Assembly: GCA_018370615.1 (NCBI GenBank)
Contig: JAGZAC010000009.1
Span: 1 to 16,125, forward strand
DNA: 16,125 nucleotides
Reading direction: 5' to 3'
DNA from: Clostridiales bacterium
Lineage (GTDB): Bacteria; Bacillota; Clostridia; Oscillospirales; CAG-272
Shown here: piece by piece, positions 7,244 through 14,160 of the stretch
How the letters are laid out: each line of letters opens with the position of its first letter
Position numbering within the stretch: the stretch's first letter is position 1
Notes under the pieces: generated by a model
Told to the model about the DNA's origin: nothing
What the model saw: the letters and a program-made list of their open reading frames with translations, nothing else
The model's database searches: none
Made by a program: the position numbers and the translations under genes

Positions 7244-8386
7244 ATGCCGACTAAGCTGGATGGATGGAAAGAATACGAATTGGGGCAATTGCTGAATTAT
7301 GAGCAGCCTTCCCCTTATATTGTCAAATCAACCAACTATAGCGATACATACTCGACACCTGTCTTGACTGCAGGCAAGTCGTTTATTATCGGGTATACTG
7401 ACGAAACGGTTGGCATCTACAATTCTTTACCCGTAATTATTTTTGACGATTTTACGACTGCTTCGCAGTATGTAAATTTTCCTTTCAAGGTAAAGTCATC
7501 GGCGATGAAAATTCTTTCACCGAATGTAAATTTGGTCTTACCCAAATTTATATATTATCGGATGCAGATCATTCAATTTGACCACAGCACACACAAACGA
7601 TACTGGATTCAGCAATACTCCAAAATAAAAGTACAGATTCCCTCCATTCCAGAACAGGAGCGGATTGTCTCCAAAATTGAGGAACTGTTTTCCCGGCTGG
7701 ATGCCAGCGTGGCAGAGCTGCAAACCGCAAAGGAAAAGCTGAAAGTCTATCGCCAAACAGTGCTTTATAAAGCATTTCAAAATTTGACAGACACAATTAC
7801 AATGGACGAAGTTGCTGATATGATTGATCCTCAACCAAGCCACCGAACTCCTCCGGAAGTATCAAATGGTGTTCCGTATGTTGGCGTTGGAGATATCGAT
7901 TACTCCGCTCGAAAAATCAACTTTGCTGAAGCACGAAAAGTTTCTTCCTCAGTTTTACAAGAACACCAGGAAAGATATACTATACACAAAGGCGATTTTA
8001 TAATGGGGAAAATTGGTACCATTGGGAAACCGTTTATGGTTCCATTGCCACAGAACTATACACTCTCGGCCAATGTTATTTTGATTCAACCCAATTATAC
8101 GAAGATTTTGCCTGAATTCTTATATTGGCAGTTTTCCGCACCATTAGTCACACAACAACTTACAGTAGGTGCAGCAGCAACCAGTCAACCAGCATTTGGA
8201 ATTAAGAAAGCTCGATTGCTCTCAATAAGAATTTGCGACATTGAGCAGCAAAGACAGATCACAAACGAAATAGAAAAGTCCTTATCCGTGTGTGATAGCA
8301 TTGAACAGACCATTGACATTTCCTTACACCAGGCAGAAGCCCTGCGTCAGAGCATTTTAAAACGAGCTTTTGAGGGGGAATTATAA
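7244..8386 (+). CDS. hsdS: Type I restriction-modification specificity subunit (HsdS)
   Basis: HsdS reads the bipartite target sequence and holds the complex together. The 380-aa product shows the usual architecture: target recognition domain 1 (about residues 1-135); a central helical spacer (IPSIPEQERIVSKIEELFSR, about 132-151, continuing to 180); domain 2 (about 187-340), with VPYVGVGDI and KGDFIMGKIGTIGKP as expected landmarks; and a terminal helix (EQQRQITNEIEKSL...). The ATG at 7244 gives the family-typical N-terminus, but its best ribosome site (AGGAG, 7223-7227) is 16 bases away. A TTG start at 7205 is possible but has no site. The gene is AT-rich compared with hsdR and hsdM, as often seen for horizontally exchanged specificity genes. 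Confidence 0.92.
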   Translation: MPTKLDGWKEYELGQLLNYEQPSPYIVKSTNYSDTYSTPVLTAGKSFIIGYTDETVGIYNSLPVIIFDDFTTASQYVNFPFKVKSSAMKILSPNVNLVLPKFIYYRMQIIQFDHSTHKRYWIQQYSKIKVQIPSIPEQERIVSKIEELFSRLDASVAELQTAKEKLKVYRQTVLYKAFQNLTDTITMDEVADMIDPQPSHRTPPEVSNGVPYVGVGDIDYSARKINFAEARKVSSSVLQEHQERYTIHKGDFIMGKIGTIGKPFMVPLPQNYTLSANVILIQPNYTKILPEFLYWQFSAPLVTQQLTVGAAATSQPAFGIKKARLLSIRICDIEQQRQITNEIEKSLSVCDSIEQTIDISLHQAEALRQSILKRAFEGEL

Positions 8387-8390
8387 TTAC

Positions 8391-9134
8391 ATGCTCATAA
8401 GCGGGAAAATGAAATATAAAAAAGCTGTCATTTTAACAGAAGAAAAAATGCACGAGCTGGAAACTTTGCTTCATAAATATTGTGATAAGGTATCCTACAA
8501 AGCAGAAACTATAAATGACAGTGAAATTGTGTTTTCTTCGTTGGATGAATTGCTTCAGTACGATAATTTTGAAAGTAGAAGCCTAAAAACTCTGCAAATT
8601 ACTGCATCTGGGAAATCGCCCTATTACATTCGTCTGGTTTTTGAAGCAGATAGCTTATTCTCATCCTTCACCGGATATGATGAGACATTTCATTGTTCCT
8701 ATGATGTTGATACGGTAGACGCTGAAACAACGATAAGGGCTGAAATAAACACCTTTCTCCGAAAAATCACAGCAGGATATTGGCTAATAGCGAAATTCAG
8801 ATTTTACGGATTATTGATGATTCTCTGCTTTATAGCAGCAACTTATTTTTTAGCATATAGAAGTACACAACCTTCTAATACTAATATATTGTTGATGCTT
8901 ACATTCGGCATTATTGGCGTCGTTATTAGTTTTGGTCTGATTGCCGTTATAAAAGCTATCGACCGCCGTTTCCTACAGAGATGCTTCCCACCAATAGCGT
9001 TTGTTTGGGGAGAAGGCAAAACACAATTTGAAAAAAGTCAAAAGCTTCGTACAAACCTTTTTTGGGGCTTTATTATAGCTATACTTGCCAGTGTCATCGC
9101 ATCTTTTATTGTAAACATAATAAATACCCTATAA
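8391..9134 (+). CDS. Three-helix membrane protein inside the hsd operon
   Basis: A 247-aa protein of unrecognised family. Residues 1-130 are soluble and mixed alpha/beta (LETLLHKYCDKVSYKAE, then strands up to YDVDTVDAETTIRAE). Three hydrophobic segments follow at about 138-155, 166-188 and 224-245. Between helices 2 and 3 lies RCFPPIAFVWGEGKTQFEK, a short loop that looks conserved in style. The final helix ends at the C-terminus. The ATG at 8391 follows GAGGGGG by 12 bases; the ATG at 8409 is an alternative. It begins 4 bp after hsdS and ends 27 bp before hsdM, so it is embedded in the operon. AT-rich. No signal peptide is seen. A membrane-anchored sensor or effector accompanying restriction is a hypothesis only. 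Confidence 0.75.
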   Translation: MLISGKMKYKKAVILTEEKMHELETLLHKYCDKVSYKAETINDSEIVFSSLDELLQYDNFESRSLKTLQITASGKSPYYIRLVFEADSLFSSFTGYDETFHCSYDVDTVDAETTIRAEINTFLRKITAGYWLIAKFRFYGLLMILCFIAATYFLAYRSTQPSNTNILLMLTFGIIGVVISFGLIAVIKAIDRRFLQRCFPPIAFVWGEGKTQFEKSQKLRTNLFWGFIIAILASVIASFIVNIINTL

Positions 9135-9161
9135 AAAGCATTGTCCGTAAGGAGTATTCTT

Positions 9162-10652
9162 ATGTCCGAACAAACCACAAGCATAATTTCCAAAGTCTGG
9201 GGCATGTGCGGTCCTCTGCGGGACGACGGCGTGTCCTATGGTGACTATCTGGAACAGCTCACCTATTTGATTTTTCTAAAGATGTCCGATGAATACGCCA
9301 AACCGCCCTATAAGCGGCAAACCGGCATTCCCGCAGGCTGCAGCTGGGCCGACATGAGCGATTTAAAGGGCACCGAGCTGGAAGAAAAGTATAAAACCAT
9401 CCTGGAAACCTTGGGCGAGCAAGGCGGTACCCTGGGCAAAATTTTCAAAGGTGCCACCAATAAGATCAACAATGCCGCCATCCTGTACCGCATCGTCCAG
9501 ATGATTGACCGGGAAAATTGGGTCTCCATGTCCACCGATGTCAAGGGTGAGATCTACGAAGGCCTGCTGCAGAAAAATGCAGAGGACATCAAAAGCGGCG
9601 CCGGGCAATACTTCACGCCCCGCCCGCTGATCCAGGCGATGGTGGAGTGTGTTCGCCCTGAACCCATGAAAACCATCGCAGACCCCTGCTGCGGAAGCGG
9701 CGGCTTTTTGCTGGCCGCCCAGAGCTATCTGGCAGACCCGCGTCATTACAACCTGGACCGGGAAGCTAAAGAGTTTCTGAAAAAGGATGCCTTCCGCGGC
9801 TGGGAGATCGTTCCCACCACCTTCAAGATGAGCCTGATGAACCTCTATCTCCACAACATCGGCGATCTGTACGGCAAGGTTCCCATCACATTGGGAGACG
9901 CCTTGCTCACCGACCCCGGCGAACGGTTCGATTATGTCCTGACCAACCCTCCCTTCGGCAAGAAATCGGCACTCACCTTCACCAATGAGGAAGGCGAGCA
10001 GGAGGAAGAAGATCTGGTCTATAACCGCCAGGACTTCTGGACCACCAGCTCCAACAAGCAGCTAAATTTTATTCAGCACATCAATACCCTGCTGAAACCC
10101 ACCGGCAAAGCGGCGGTGGTCGTGCCGGACAACGTGCTTTTCGAGGGCGGCGCCGGTGAAACCATTCGGAAGAAGCTGCTGGAAACCTGTGATCTCCACA
10201 CCATCCTTCGCCTTCCCACCGGCATCTTTTACAAACCCGGCGTAAAGGCAAACGTGATCTTCTTTGATAAGCGTCCTGCCAGCCCCGAACGCCAGACCAA
10301 GGAAATCTGGTTCTACGATCTGCGGACCAATATGCACTTTACCCTCAAACAGCATCCCATGACCTTTGCCGATCTGCAGGATTTCATCCGGCGCTACAAT
10401 CCGGAAAATCGCTTTGAGCGCCAGGAAACCTGGAGCGAGGAAAATCCCGAGGGTCGTTGGCGCCGCTTTACGGTAGAGGACGTTCTTGCCCGGGACAAAA
10501 CCAGTCTGGACATTTTCTGGATCAAGGATAAATCTCTGGCCGACCTGGACAACCTGCCCGCCCCGGAAGAACTGGCACAGGATATCATGGAAAACCTGCA
10601 GTCCGCCATGAATGAGTTTAGCGAGCTGCTGAACGCACTGCAAAGCAAATAG
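9162..10652 (+). CDS. hsdM: Type I restriction-modification DNA methyltransferase (HsdM)
   Basis: An N6-adenine methyltransferase that, with HsdS, modifies host target sites using S-adenosylmethionine and is part of the restriction complex. In the 496-aa product, the N-terminal helical domain (GDYLEQLTYLIFLKMSDEYA) is followed by GQYFTPRPLI, the conserved lead-in to the catalytic domain. The SAM-binding motif DPCCGSGG lies at residues 174-181 and the catalytic NPPFG at 262-266. The C-terminal helices end in LQSAMNEFSELLNALQSK. Length is normal for the family. The ATG at 9162 has AAGGAG eight bases upstream. GC-rich like hsdR. It is the last gene of the operon and is followed by the terminator at 10717-10776. 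Its place at the end, separated from hsdR by three genes, is unusual. Confidence 0.95.
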   Translation: MSEQTTSIISKVWGMCGPLRDDGVSYGDYLEQLTYLIFLKMSDEYAKPPYKRQTGIPAGCSWADMSDLKGTELEEKYKTILETLGEQGGTLGKIFKGATNKINNAAILYRIVQMIDRENWVSMSTDVKGEIYEGLLQKNAEDIKSGAGQYFTPRPLIQAMVECVRPEPMKTIADPCCGSGGFLLAAQSYLADPRHYNLDREAKEFLKKDAFRGWEIVPTTFKMSLMNLYLHNIGDLYGKVPITLGDALLTDPGERFDYVLTNPPFGKKSALTFTNEEGEQEEEDLVYNRQDFWTTSSNKQLNFIQHINTLLKPTGKAAVVVPDNVLFEGGAGETIRKKLLETCDLHTILRLPTGIFYKPGVKANVIFFDKRPASPERQTKEIWFYDLRTNMHFTLKQHPMTFADLQDFIRRYNPENRFERQETWSEENPEGRWRRFTVEDVLARDKTSLDIFWIKDKSLADLDNLPAPEELAQDIMENLQSAMNEFSELLNALQSK

Positions 10653-10716
10653 CCCTCTGAACAAGCAATGAGCCGCCCCTTTTCCAAGGGTAACACCCTT
10701 GCACTATAAACCATAA

Positions 10717-10776
10717 GAGCCGTATGAACCCATCTTCGGACCTTCCCGGAGATTTCGTTCATACGGCTCATTTTTT
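10717..10776 (+). terminator. Rho-independent terminator of the hsd operon
   Basis: GAGCCGTATGAAC (10717-10729) pairs perfectly with GTTCATACGGCTC (10757-10769), followed by six T. The apical part (ATCTTCGG with CCGGAGAT) extends the stem with one wobble. It lies 64 bp after hsdM and between the convergent hsd and rlo operons. A small hairpin (CAAGGGT, 3-nt loop, ACCCTTG at 10685-10701) precedes it. Confidence 0.85.
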
Positions 10777-10802
10777 GGTTTTTAAATTTTTTCGGCAAAA
10801 GC

Positions 10803-11480
10803 TTATTCTTCCAGAAGATACGGTTTTAATTTTTCAACCAACCTATATACCTCTGTTCCCGGAGCTGATTCTGCCGGCGTTTTCCCTTCGTTTTTCGCCG
10901 CCAACCTTTTGGCATTGGCAATAGCAGTCTCCATATAGGGAAATAACACCTGATACATATCCTCTCGATTTTTCCGGTACGCATCCAATCCCTGTGCACA
11001 CATCAACTGGCTTAACTTCGGGAAATATTCATTTCTCGAAACATCAGATTGAAAGTAGCAAAAATGCAAAAGAAACCATAACTCAATACACTGATTGGAC
11101 CAAAGCGCATGATATTCTGTTTCCTCGTTGGAATTGATTTCGCACAAATTCTGCACTTCATTGATGTGTTCCGCAGGGAAATCATCCGTGTCATATACAA
11201 TCCATACATGCTTATACACGTTTGGCGATATTGCAACAAGGGCCTTCGCTTTCTCAAACAGTGAAACGGTATTAAGACCCGCCCCTTCAATTTGCAATTG
11301 GATTTTTTGAGGATGGCGTCGGTTGATTCCGTTTTTTATTGCTTCGAAATAGGCTGGTTCAGTTTTTGTGCCTTCTGTGACAATCAGATGATATTCCGGC
11401 TGAATCCTTTTCACTCGATCCTGTCGGCCTTTCATCCAGCTTTTGCCCATATCGCTCTTTTTGGGTGGCTTCAAGCTCAC
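10803..11480 (-). CDS. rloB: RloB-like protein with TOPRIM-like motifs
   Basis: RloB was named as a 'restriction-linked ORF' found with type I restriction genes. The family carries a TOPRIM-like core and partners an AAA/ABC ATPase. In this 225-aa protein the core is visible as YHLIVTEGTKTEPAYF (acidic residue E36), then VWIVYDTDDF (D97, D99, D100), and SNQCIELWFLLHF at about 128-140, a segment characteristic of RloB. The start is GTG at 11480, whose GTGA overlaps the TGA of the upstream ATPase gene, so translation is coupled. GGGGG lies eight bases upstream. The C-terminal part is helical. An internal ATG at residue 11 is less likely. The biochemical activity (nuclease on DNA or RNA) is inferred from the fold. 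Confidence 0.88.
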   Translation of the reverse strand: MSLKPPKKSDMGKSWMKGRQDRVKRIQPEYHLIVTEGTKTEPAYFEAIKNGINRRHPQKIQLQIEGAGLNTVSLFEKAKALVAISPNVYKHVWIVYDTDDFPAEHINEVQNLCEINSNEETEYHALWSNQCIELWFLLHFCYFQSDVSRNEYFPKLSQLMCAQGLDAYRKNREDMYQVLFPYMETAIANAKRLAAKNEGKTPAESAPGTEVYRLVEKLKPYLLEE

Positions 11481-12685
11481 TCGAATTCACCCCCAAGCAT
11501 ATTGGAAAGATACGGATCTGCTCCATATCGGCCTTCCATATACTGCTTGTCATATGCAGCGGTGTTCTTTACTCTCTCATTATCCTCATTGCGGATTTCA
11601 TACAGGGAATAAATTTCGCTCTCATGCTTCGCATTTTCTGCAGCGAACCAAATTTCATCTCGACGAAAAACGGTATTTTTTAAAGTGTACATATCGTGAG
11701 ATGTGAACAGCAGCTGCGCACCATGCTGGTTGATTTTCTTATCCTTAAACAAAAAGATCACATATCGCAACAGCTTTGGGTGCAGTTTTGCGTCCAATTC
11801 ATCAATAATAACTAAGCGCCCCTGTGCAAGAGCCATAAGCAAGATGGGTAAAGCTGCAATAATTTTGCGGGTTCCTTCGGATTCTTCCTGAAATGGAAGT
11901 TCAACCTTTTGTTCACCAATCTGCCTCTGTGTAAATAGCTGCTTTGTTTCTTCATCGTACCGATAATCCACGATATCAATGTCCATATCATGCAAAGCCT
12001 TTAACAAATTGTGCTTAAACTTATCATCATCGCTCAACATGATCCGATGCTCCACCATGGGGTGTGCGTAATTCTGTACGATGCAACTTTCAAACCAATA
12101 CAGAACTTCATTGATTTCAGGAATATCATAGTTGATAGCCAGAAAAGATACATACGGCATCTTGGGATTTACGGCAGTATTAATTCCTCTTTCCTTCGAT
12201 AAGGTGTACCCAAGTTCTATGGTGCTTCCTTCACGTTCAAAAATCGTTGCGCTCCTTTTCGCACCAATTATCTTTCGGTATAGGCTTTCCGATATAACTT
12301 CTTCATCTTTTAAGGAAATATAATAGCAATATTCGTTGTTTTCTATTCTAAAATAAATTCTGAATTCAGTAGGACTAGACGCTGATTCGTGATCATATAA
12401 AAATGGAACCGCTTCCGTTTTCTGCTGGAAGATATACTGCTGGCGATTTTTTCCCAACTCATGGACCGGTCTTGCAACAGTCGAAATTAAGCAGGCAAGT
12501 GCTTCCAGCAAGTTAGACTTACCTCCACCGTTTGGTCCGTACACAACCGCTACTGGTAACAAGTCGGATGCCTTATCCTGCGTAATCAAAGTATCCTTAA
12601 ACTCCGGCAATGTCGCCGCCTGAAAATCGAAGGTAGTTTCGCTCTTATAGGATCTAAAATTGTGAAACGAAAACTGGCAAAGCAT
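11477..12685 (-). CDS. rloA: RloA-like ABC-type AAA ATPase
   Basis: A 402-aa soluble ATPase of the AAA_15/RloA type, related to SMC/ABC-like ATPases of several anti-phage systems. The order of motifs is right: N-terminal strand FHNFRSYKSETTFDFQ; Walker A GPNGGGKS (50-57); signature SEGTRK (269-274); Walker B LVIIDELD (291-298); and FTSHD (327-331), the H-loop. The C-terminus ends GRYGADPYLSNMLGG, common in this family. The ATG at 12685 is preceded by AAAGGAGGTG. A short upstream extension to 12736 would cover the promoter and is rejected. The downstream rloB overlaps by 4 nt. ATPases of this kind probably act as phage sensors that control the attached nuclease-like partner. Length is normal. 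Confidence 0.9.
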   Translation of the reverse strand: MLCQFSFHNFRSYKSETTFDFQAATLPEFKDTLITQDKASDLLPVAVVYGPNGGGKSNLLEALACLISTVARPVHELGKNRQQYIFQQKTEAVPFLYDHESASSPTEFRIYFRIENNEYCYYISLKDEEVISESLYRKIIGAKRSATIFEREGSTIELGYTLSKERGINTAVNPKMPYVSFLAINYDIPEINEVLYWFESCIVQNYAHPMVEHRIMLSDDDKFKHNLLKALHDMDIDIVDYRYDEETKQLFTQRQIGEQKVELPFQEESEGTRKIIAALPILLMALAQGRLVIIDELDAKLHPKLLRYVIFLFKDKKINQHGAQLLFTSHDMYTLKNTVFRRDEIWFAAENAKHESEIYSLYEIRNEDNERVKNTAAYDKQYMEGRYGADPYLSNMLGGEFE

Positions 12686-12707
12686 TTGCACACCTCCTTT
12701 AAGTAAT

Positions 12708-12736
12708 ATTATAAAGATTATAAACTCAGATTTCAA
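12708..12736 (-). promoter_or_regulatory. Promoter of rloAB
   Basis: On the minus strand, TTGAAA (-35, 12731-12736), 17 bp, then a perfect TATAAT (-10, 12708-12713). The transcript would start near 12701, leaving a leader of only about 16 nt that is mostly the ribosome binding site. The remaining intergenic sequence to 12942 is AT-rich and shows no gene. No operator repeat was found around this promoter, so expression looks constitutive. Confidence 0.7.
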
Positions 12737-12942
12737 CGCTTTATACGCTTTTAAAGAAAATATTTTTACGAAAACGGTTATATAACTTGCTTTAGGACAC
12801 CTATTGTTTATTACTCTTTAATCTAGGATGTTGTATCTGTACGATTCTATATTCTACCCTTTTATATTATCACAGACTTTTACTATCCTTTGGGGGAAAA
12901 GGTCTTCTGGCTTATCAAACCACAATGTTCGCTGTTTTCAGA

Positions 12943-13455
12943 TTATTTATCCGCACTCTCCGGCCAGCAGATCTTCCACTCAAAATATTCTACTTCGGTA
13001 ATCTCCCCCAAGCGAAGCTTCCGCTGCACTTCCGCCCAATACTTGAGGAAATCACTCAGGATCGTCGAATTGAACCACATGGCCACGGGGCTGTCCGGCG
13101 GCCAGTCATCGTTGTCATCATAACGCAACGAAAAATTCTGGTTAGCGTTGTACCGGGTCTCTGACCGCTGTGTCCGGACCAGGTTGATAATACCGGGCAC
13201 TTCCTCATCCAGCCAGAACAGTTGCTCCATCATATCGGCAGCTGCACCGTTTCCGCCTTCTGACAAGGCCATCGCGGATACGTTCAGTACTTCAGCCATC
13301 TTCTCCAGCAGCGGCTTTTTGGGAATCCGGTACCCCATCTCATACTGGGCGATACGGTTGGCGCCGCCTGCGCCCAGCCCGATCTTTTCTCCCAGTTCCT
13401 TCTGCGTCATCTGCCGATGGCGGCGTATCCGTTTAATTTTCTCGCCGGTCGTCAC
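12943..13455 (-). CDS. XRE-family HTH transcriptional regulator
   Basis: A 170-aa regulator with an N-terminal Cro/C1-type helix-turn-helix (TGEKIKRIRRHRQMTQKELG, then RIAQYEMGYRIPKKPLLEKM, residues 3-52). The C-terminal domain ends ILSDFLKYWAEVQRKLRLGE, then EYFEWKICWPESADK. This tail is characteristic of a regulator family common on Firmicute integrative and mobilisable elements. The start is GTG at 13455, with GGAGG nine bases upstream. A longer ORF from 13509 lacks a site and adds a non-conserved basic leader. It is divergent from the 90-aa HTH gene. Its promoter overlaps a palindrome (13545-13561), which points to autoregulation and possibly control of the divergent replication/mobilisation genes. 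Confidence 0.88.
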   Translation of the reverse strand: MTTGEKIKRIRRHRQMTQKELGEKIGLGAGGANRIAQYEMGYRIPKKPLLEKMAEVLNVSAMALSEGGNGAAADMMEQLFWLDEEVPGIINLVRTQRSETRYNANQNFSLRYDDNDDWPPDSPVAMWFNSTILSDFLKYWAEVQRKLRLGEITEVEYFEWKICWPESADK

Positions 13456-13521
13456 GGTTTTGCTCCTCCCCAAGCCGTTATCGCGTCCACGGATTTCCCG
13501 TGGGCGCATCTTTTGGTATTC

Positions 13522-13561
13522 ATTGTACCCTACCTGTCCCCGTTTTACAAGAAAATTGTAA
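13522..13561 (-). promoter_or_regulatory. XRE gene promoter with overlapping palindromic operator
   Basis: On the minus strand, -35 TTGTAA (13545-13550), 17 bp, and -10 TACAAT (13522-13527). The -35 forms one arm of the perfect inverted repeat TTACAA-N5-TTGTAA (13545-13561). The other arm reads TTGTAA on the plus strand and sits where a divergent -35 would be, although the matching plus -10 (AATAGA, 13579-13584) is poor. This fits repressor control of both directions. Confidence 0.6.
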
Positions 13562-13619
13562 CAAATTTGCGAAAGTTCAATAGAGCGTCCGCAAATGATT
13601 ACAGGAAGGAGGTTTTTCT

Positions 13620-13697
13620 ATGATTATCCAATTCGTACACTTTCATTCTATGAGGGTCGCATGTCTGCGAAACGCCTCATCCCGGAAAAAGAGTTGA
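13620..13697 (+). CDS. Possible 25-aa leader ORF overlapping the HTH gene
   Basis: The best ribosome binding site of this region, AAGGAGG at 13606-13612, is followed at seven bases by ATG 13620. That ATG opens a 25-codon frame (MIIQFVHFHSMRVACLRNAS, ending at TGA 13697) that overlaps the start of the 90-aa HTH gene in another frame. It could be a leader peptide coupling translation of the HTH gene, or the HTH gene may have suffered a frameshift near its start. Coding status is unproven. Confidence 0.3.
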   Translation: MIIQFVHFHSMRVACLRNASSRKKS

Positions 13698-13933
13698 AAG
13701 CCTGCTATGGCCTGCTGTTTGCCGACTATCCCGACGTGGTGACAGTCCGGCAACTGCAAACTATGTTGGGCATCAGCCGTCATGCGGCGTATGATCTGCT
13801 GGGAGAAGGGGAAATCGGAGCCCTCAAACTGGGCAACGCCTACAAGATTCCCAAAATCAACGTCATCCGTTATCTGCTGACCAATGCACAAGGGGCGGGT
13901 TTTGCCGGGCAAGACCTGCAAAGTGAATCATAG
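13661..13933 (+). CDS. Small HTH protein, excisionase-like
   Basis: A 90-aa protein with a MerR/excisionase-type winged helix: ADYPDVVTVRQLQTMLGISR (about residues 22-41), HAAYDLLGEGEIGALKLGN, and YKIPKINVIRYLL. Such proteins act as excision directionality factors or small regulators on Firmicute mobile elements. The chosen start is the ATG at 13661 with GAGGG six bases before it. The same frame is open from an ATG at 13595, but that ATG precedes the strong AAGGAGG, which instead serves ATG 13620 in another frame. The stop codon TAG lies within the first of three phased palindromes, so the gene's end and the array are interlocked. It is likely cotranscribed with the RepA-like gene. Confidence 0.75.
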   Translation: MSAKRLIPEKELKACYGLLFADYPDVVTVRQLQTMLGISRHAAYDLLGEGEIGALKLGNAYKIPKINVIRYLLTNAQGAGFAGQDLQSES

Positions 13934-14027
13934 CATGATTCACTTTCTGCTGTATTGCGGTCAAAGGTATCTTAACAAGATTCACGCAAGCGATTTTCCC
14001 GACAAAGCGAATCTTATTAAGATTCAC
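13923..14027. repeat. Three 21-bp palindromic sites phased at 42 bp
   Basis: Sites at 13923-13943, 13965-13985 and 14007-14027 each end in the half-site GATTCAC on the right, and their centres (13933, 13975, 14017) are exactly 42 bp apart, four helical turns. Site 1 is a perfect palindrome: GTGAATCAT, three bases, ATGATTCAC. With flanking AAA/TTT its arms reach 12 bp. Site 3 is GCGAATCTT, three bases, AAGATTCAC (8 of 9 arm positions pair). Site 2 keeps 6 of 9. Gaps are 21 bp. No fourth site is seen on either side. Likely protein-binding iterons or operators for replication or mobilisation control. Confidence 0.85.
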
Positions 14028-14107
14028 TCTGTACCGCCGCCCAAATCTGCGCCGTGTCGCGCGCCGCCGGGCGGCGGGCACGTTACCCGCATTGTCGCAA
14101 AGGTCGC

Positions 14108-14137
14108 GCCACAGGGCCCCGTTGGGCGGCCTGTGGC
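14108..14137 (+). promoter_or_regulatory. GC-rich hairpin just upstream of the repA ribosome site
   Basis: GCCACAGG (14108-14115) pairs with CCTGTGGC (14130-14137), with further GGC/GCC pairing inside. It ends eight bases before AAGGAGG (14146-14152). No U-tract follows, so it is not an intrinsic terminator. It could be a translational control element of the RepA-like gene. A second GC-rich self-complementary stretch (CGCCGCCGGGCGGCG) lies around 14060-14076. No gene is seen in 13934-14160. Confidence 0.45.
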
Positions 14138-14160
14138 CCAGCAAGAAGGAGGCGTATGCC

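Noticed and set aside
9120..9150. Possible internal promoter before hsdM (TTGTAA and TATAAA)
   Set aside because: The spacer is only 15 bp and the sequence lies in the AT-rich end of the membrane-protein gene. Operon transcription from 4003-4011 is a simpler explanation.
12880..12905. Terminator candidate after the XRE gene (CCTTT...AAAGG)
   Set aside because: Only a 5-bp stem with no U-tract. Too weak to call.
13923..14027. CRISPR-like array reading of the regularly spaced repeats
   Set aside because: Only three sites, each palindromic and imperfect, with no cas genes nearby. The 42-bp phasing fits protein-binding sites better.
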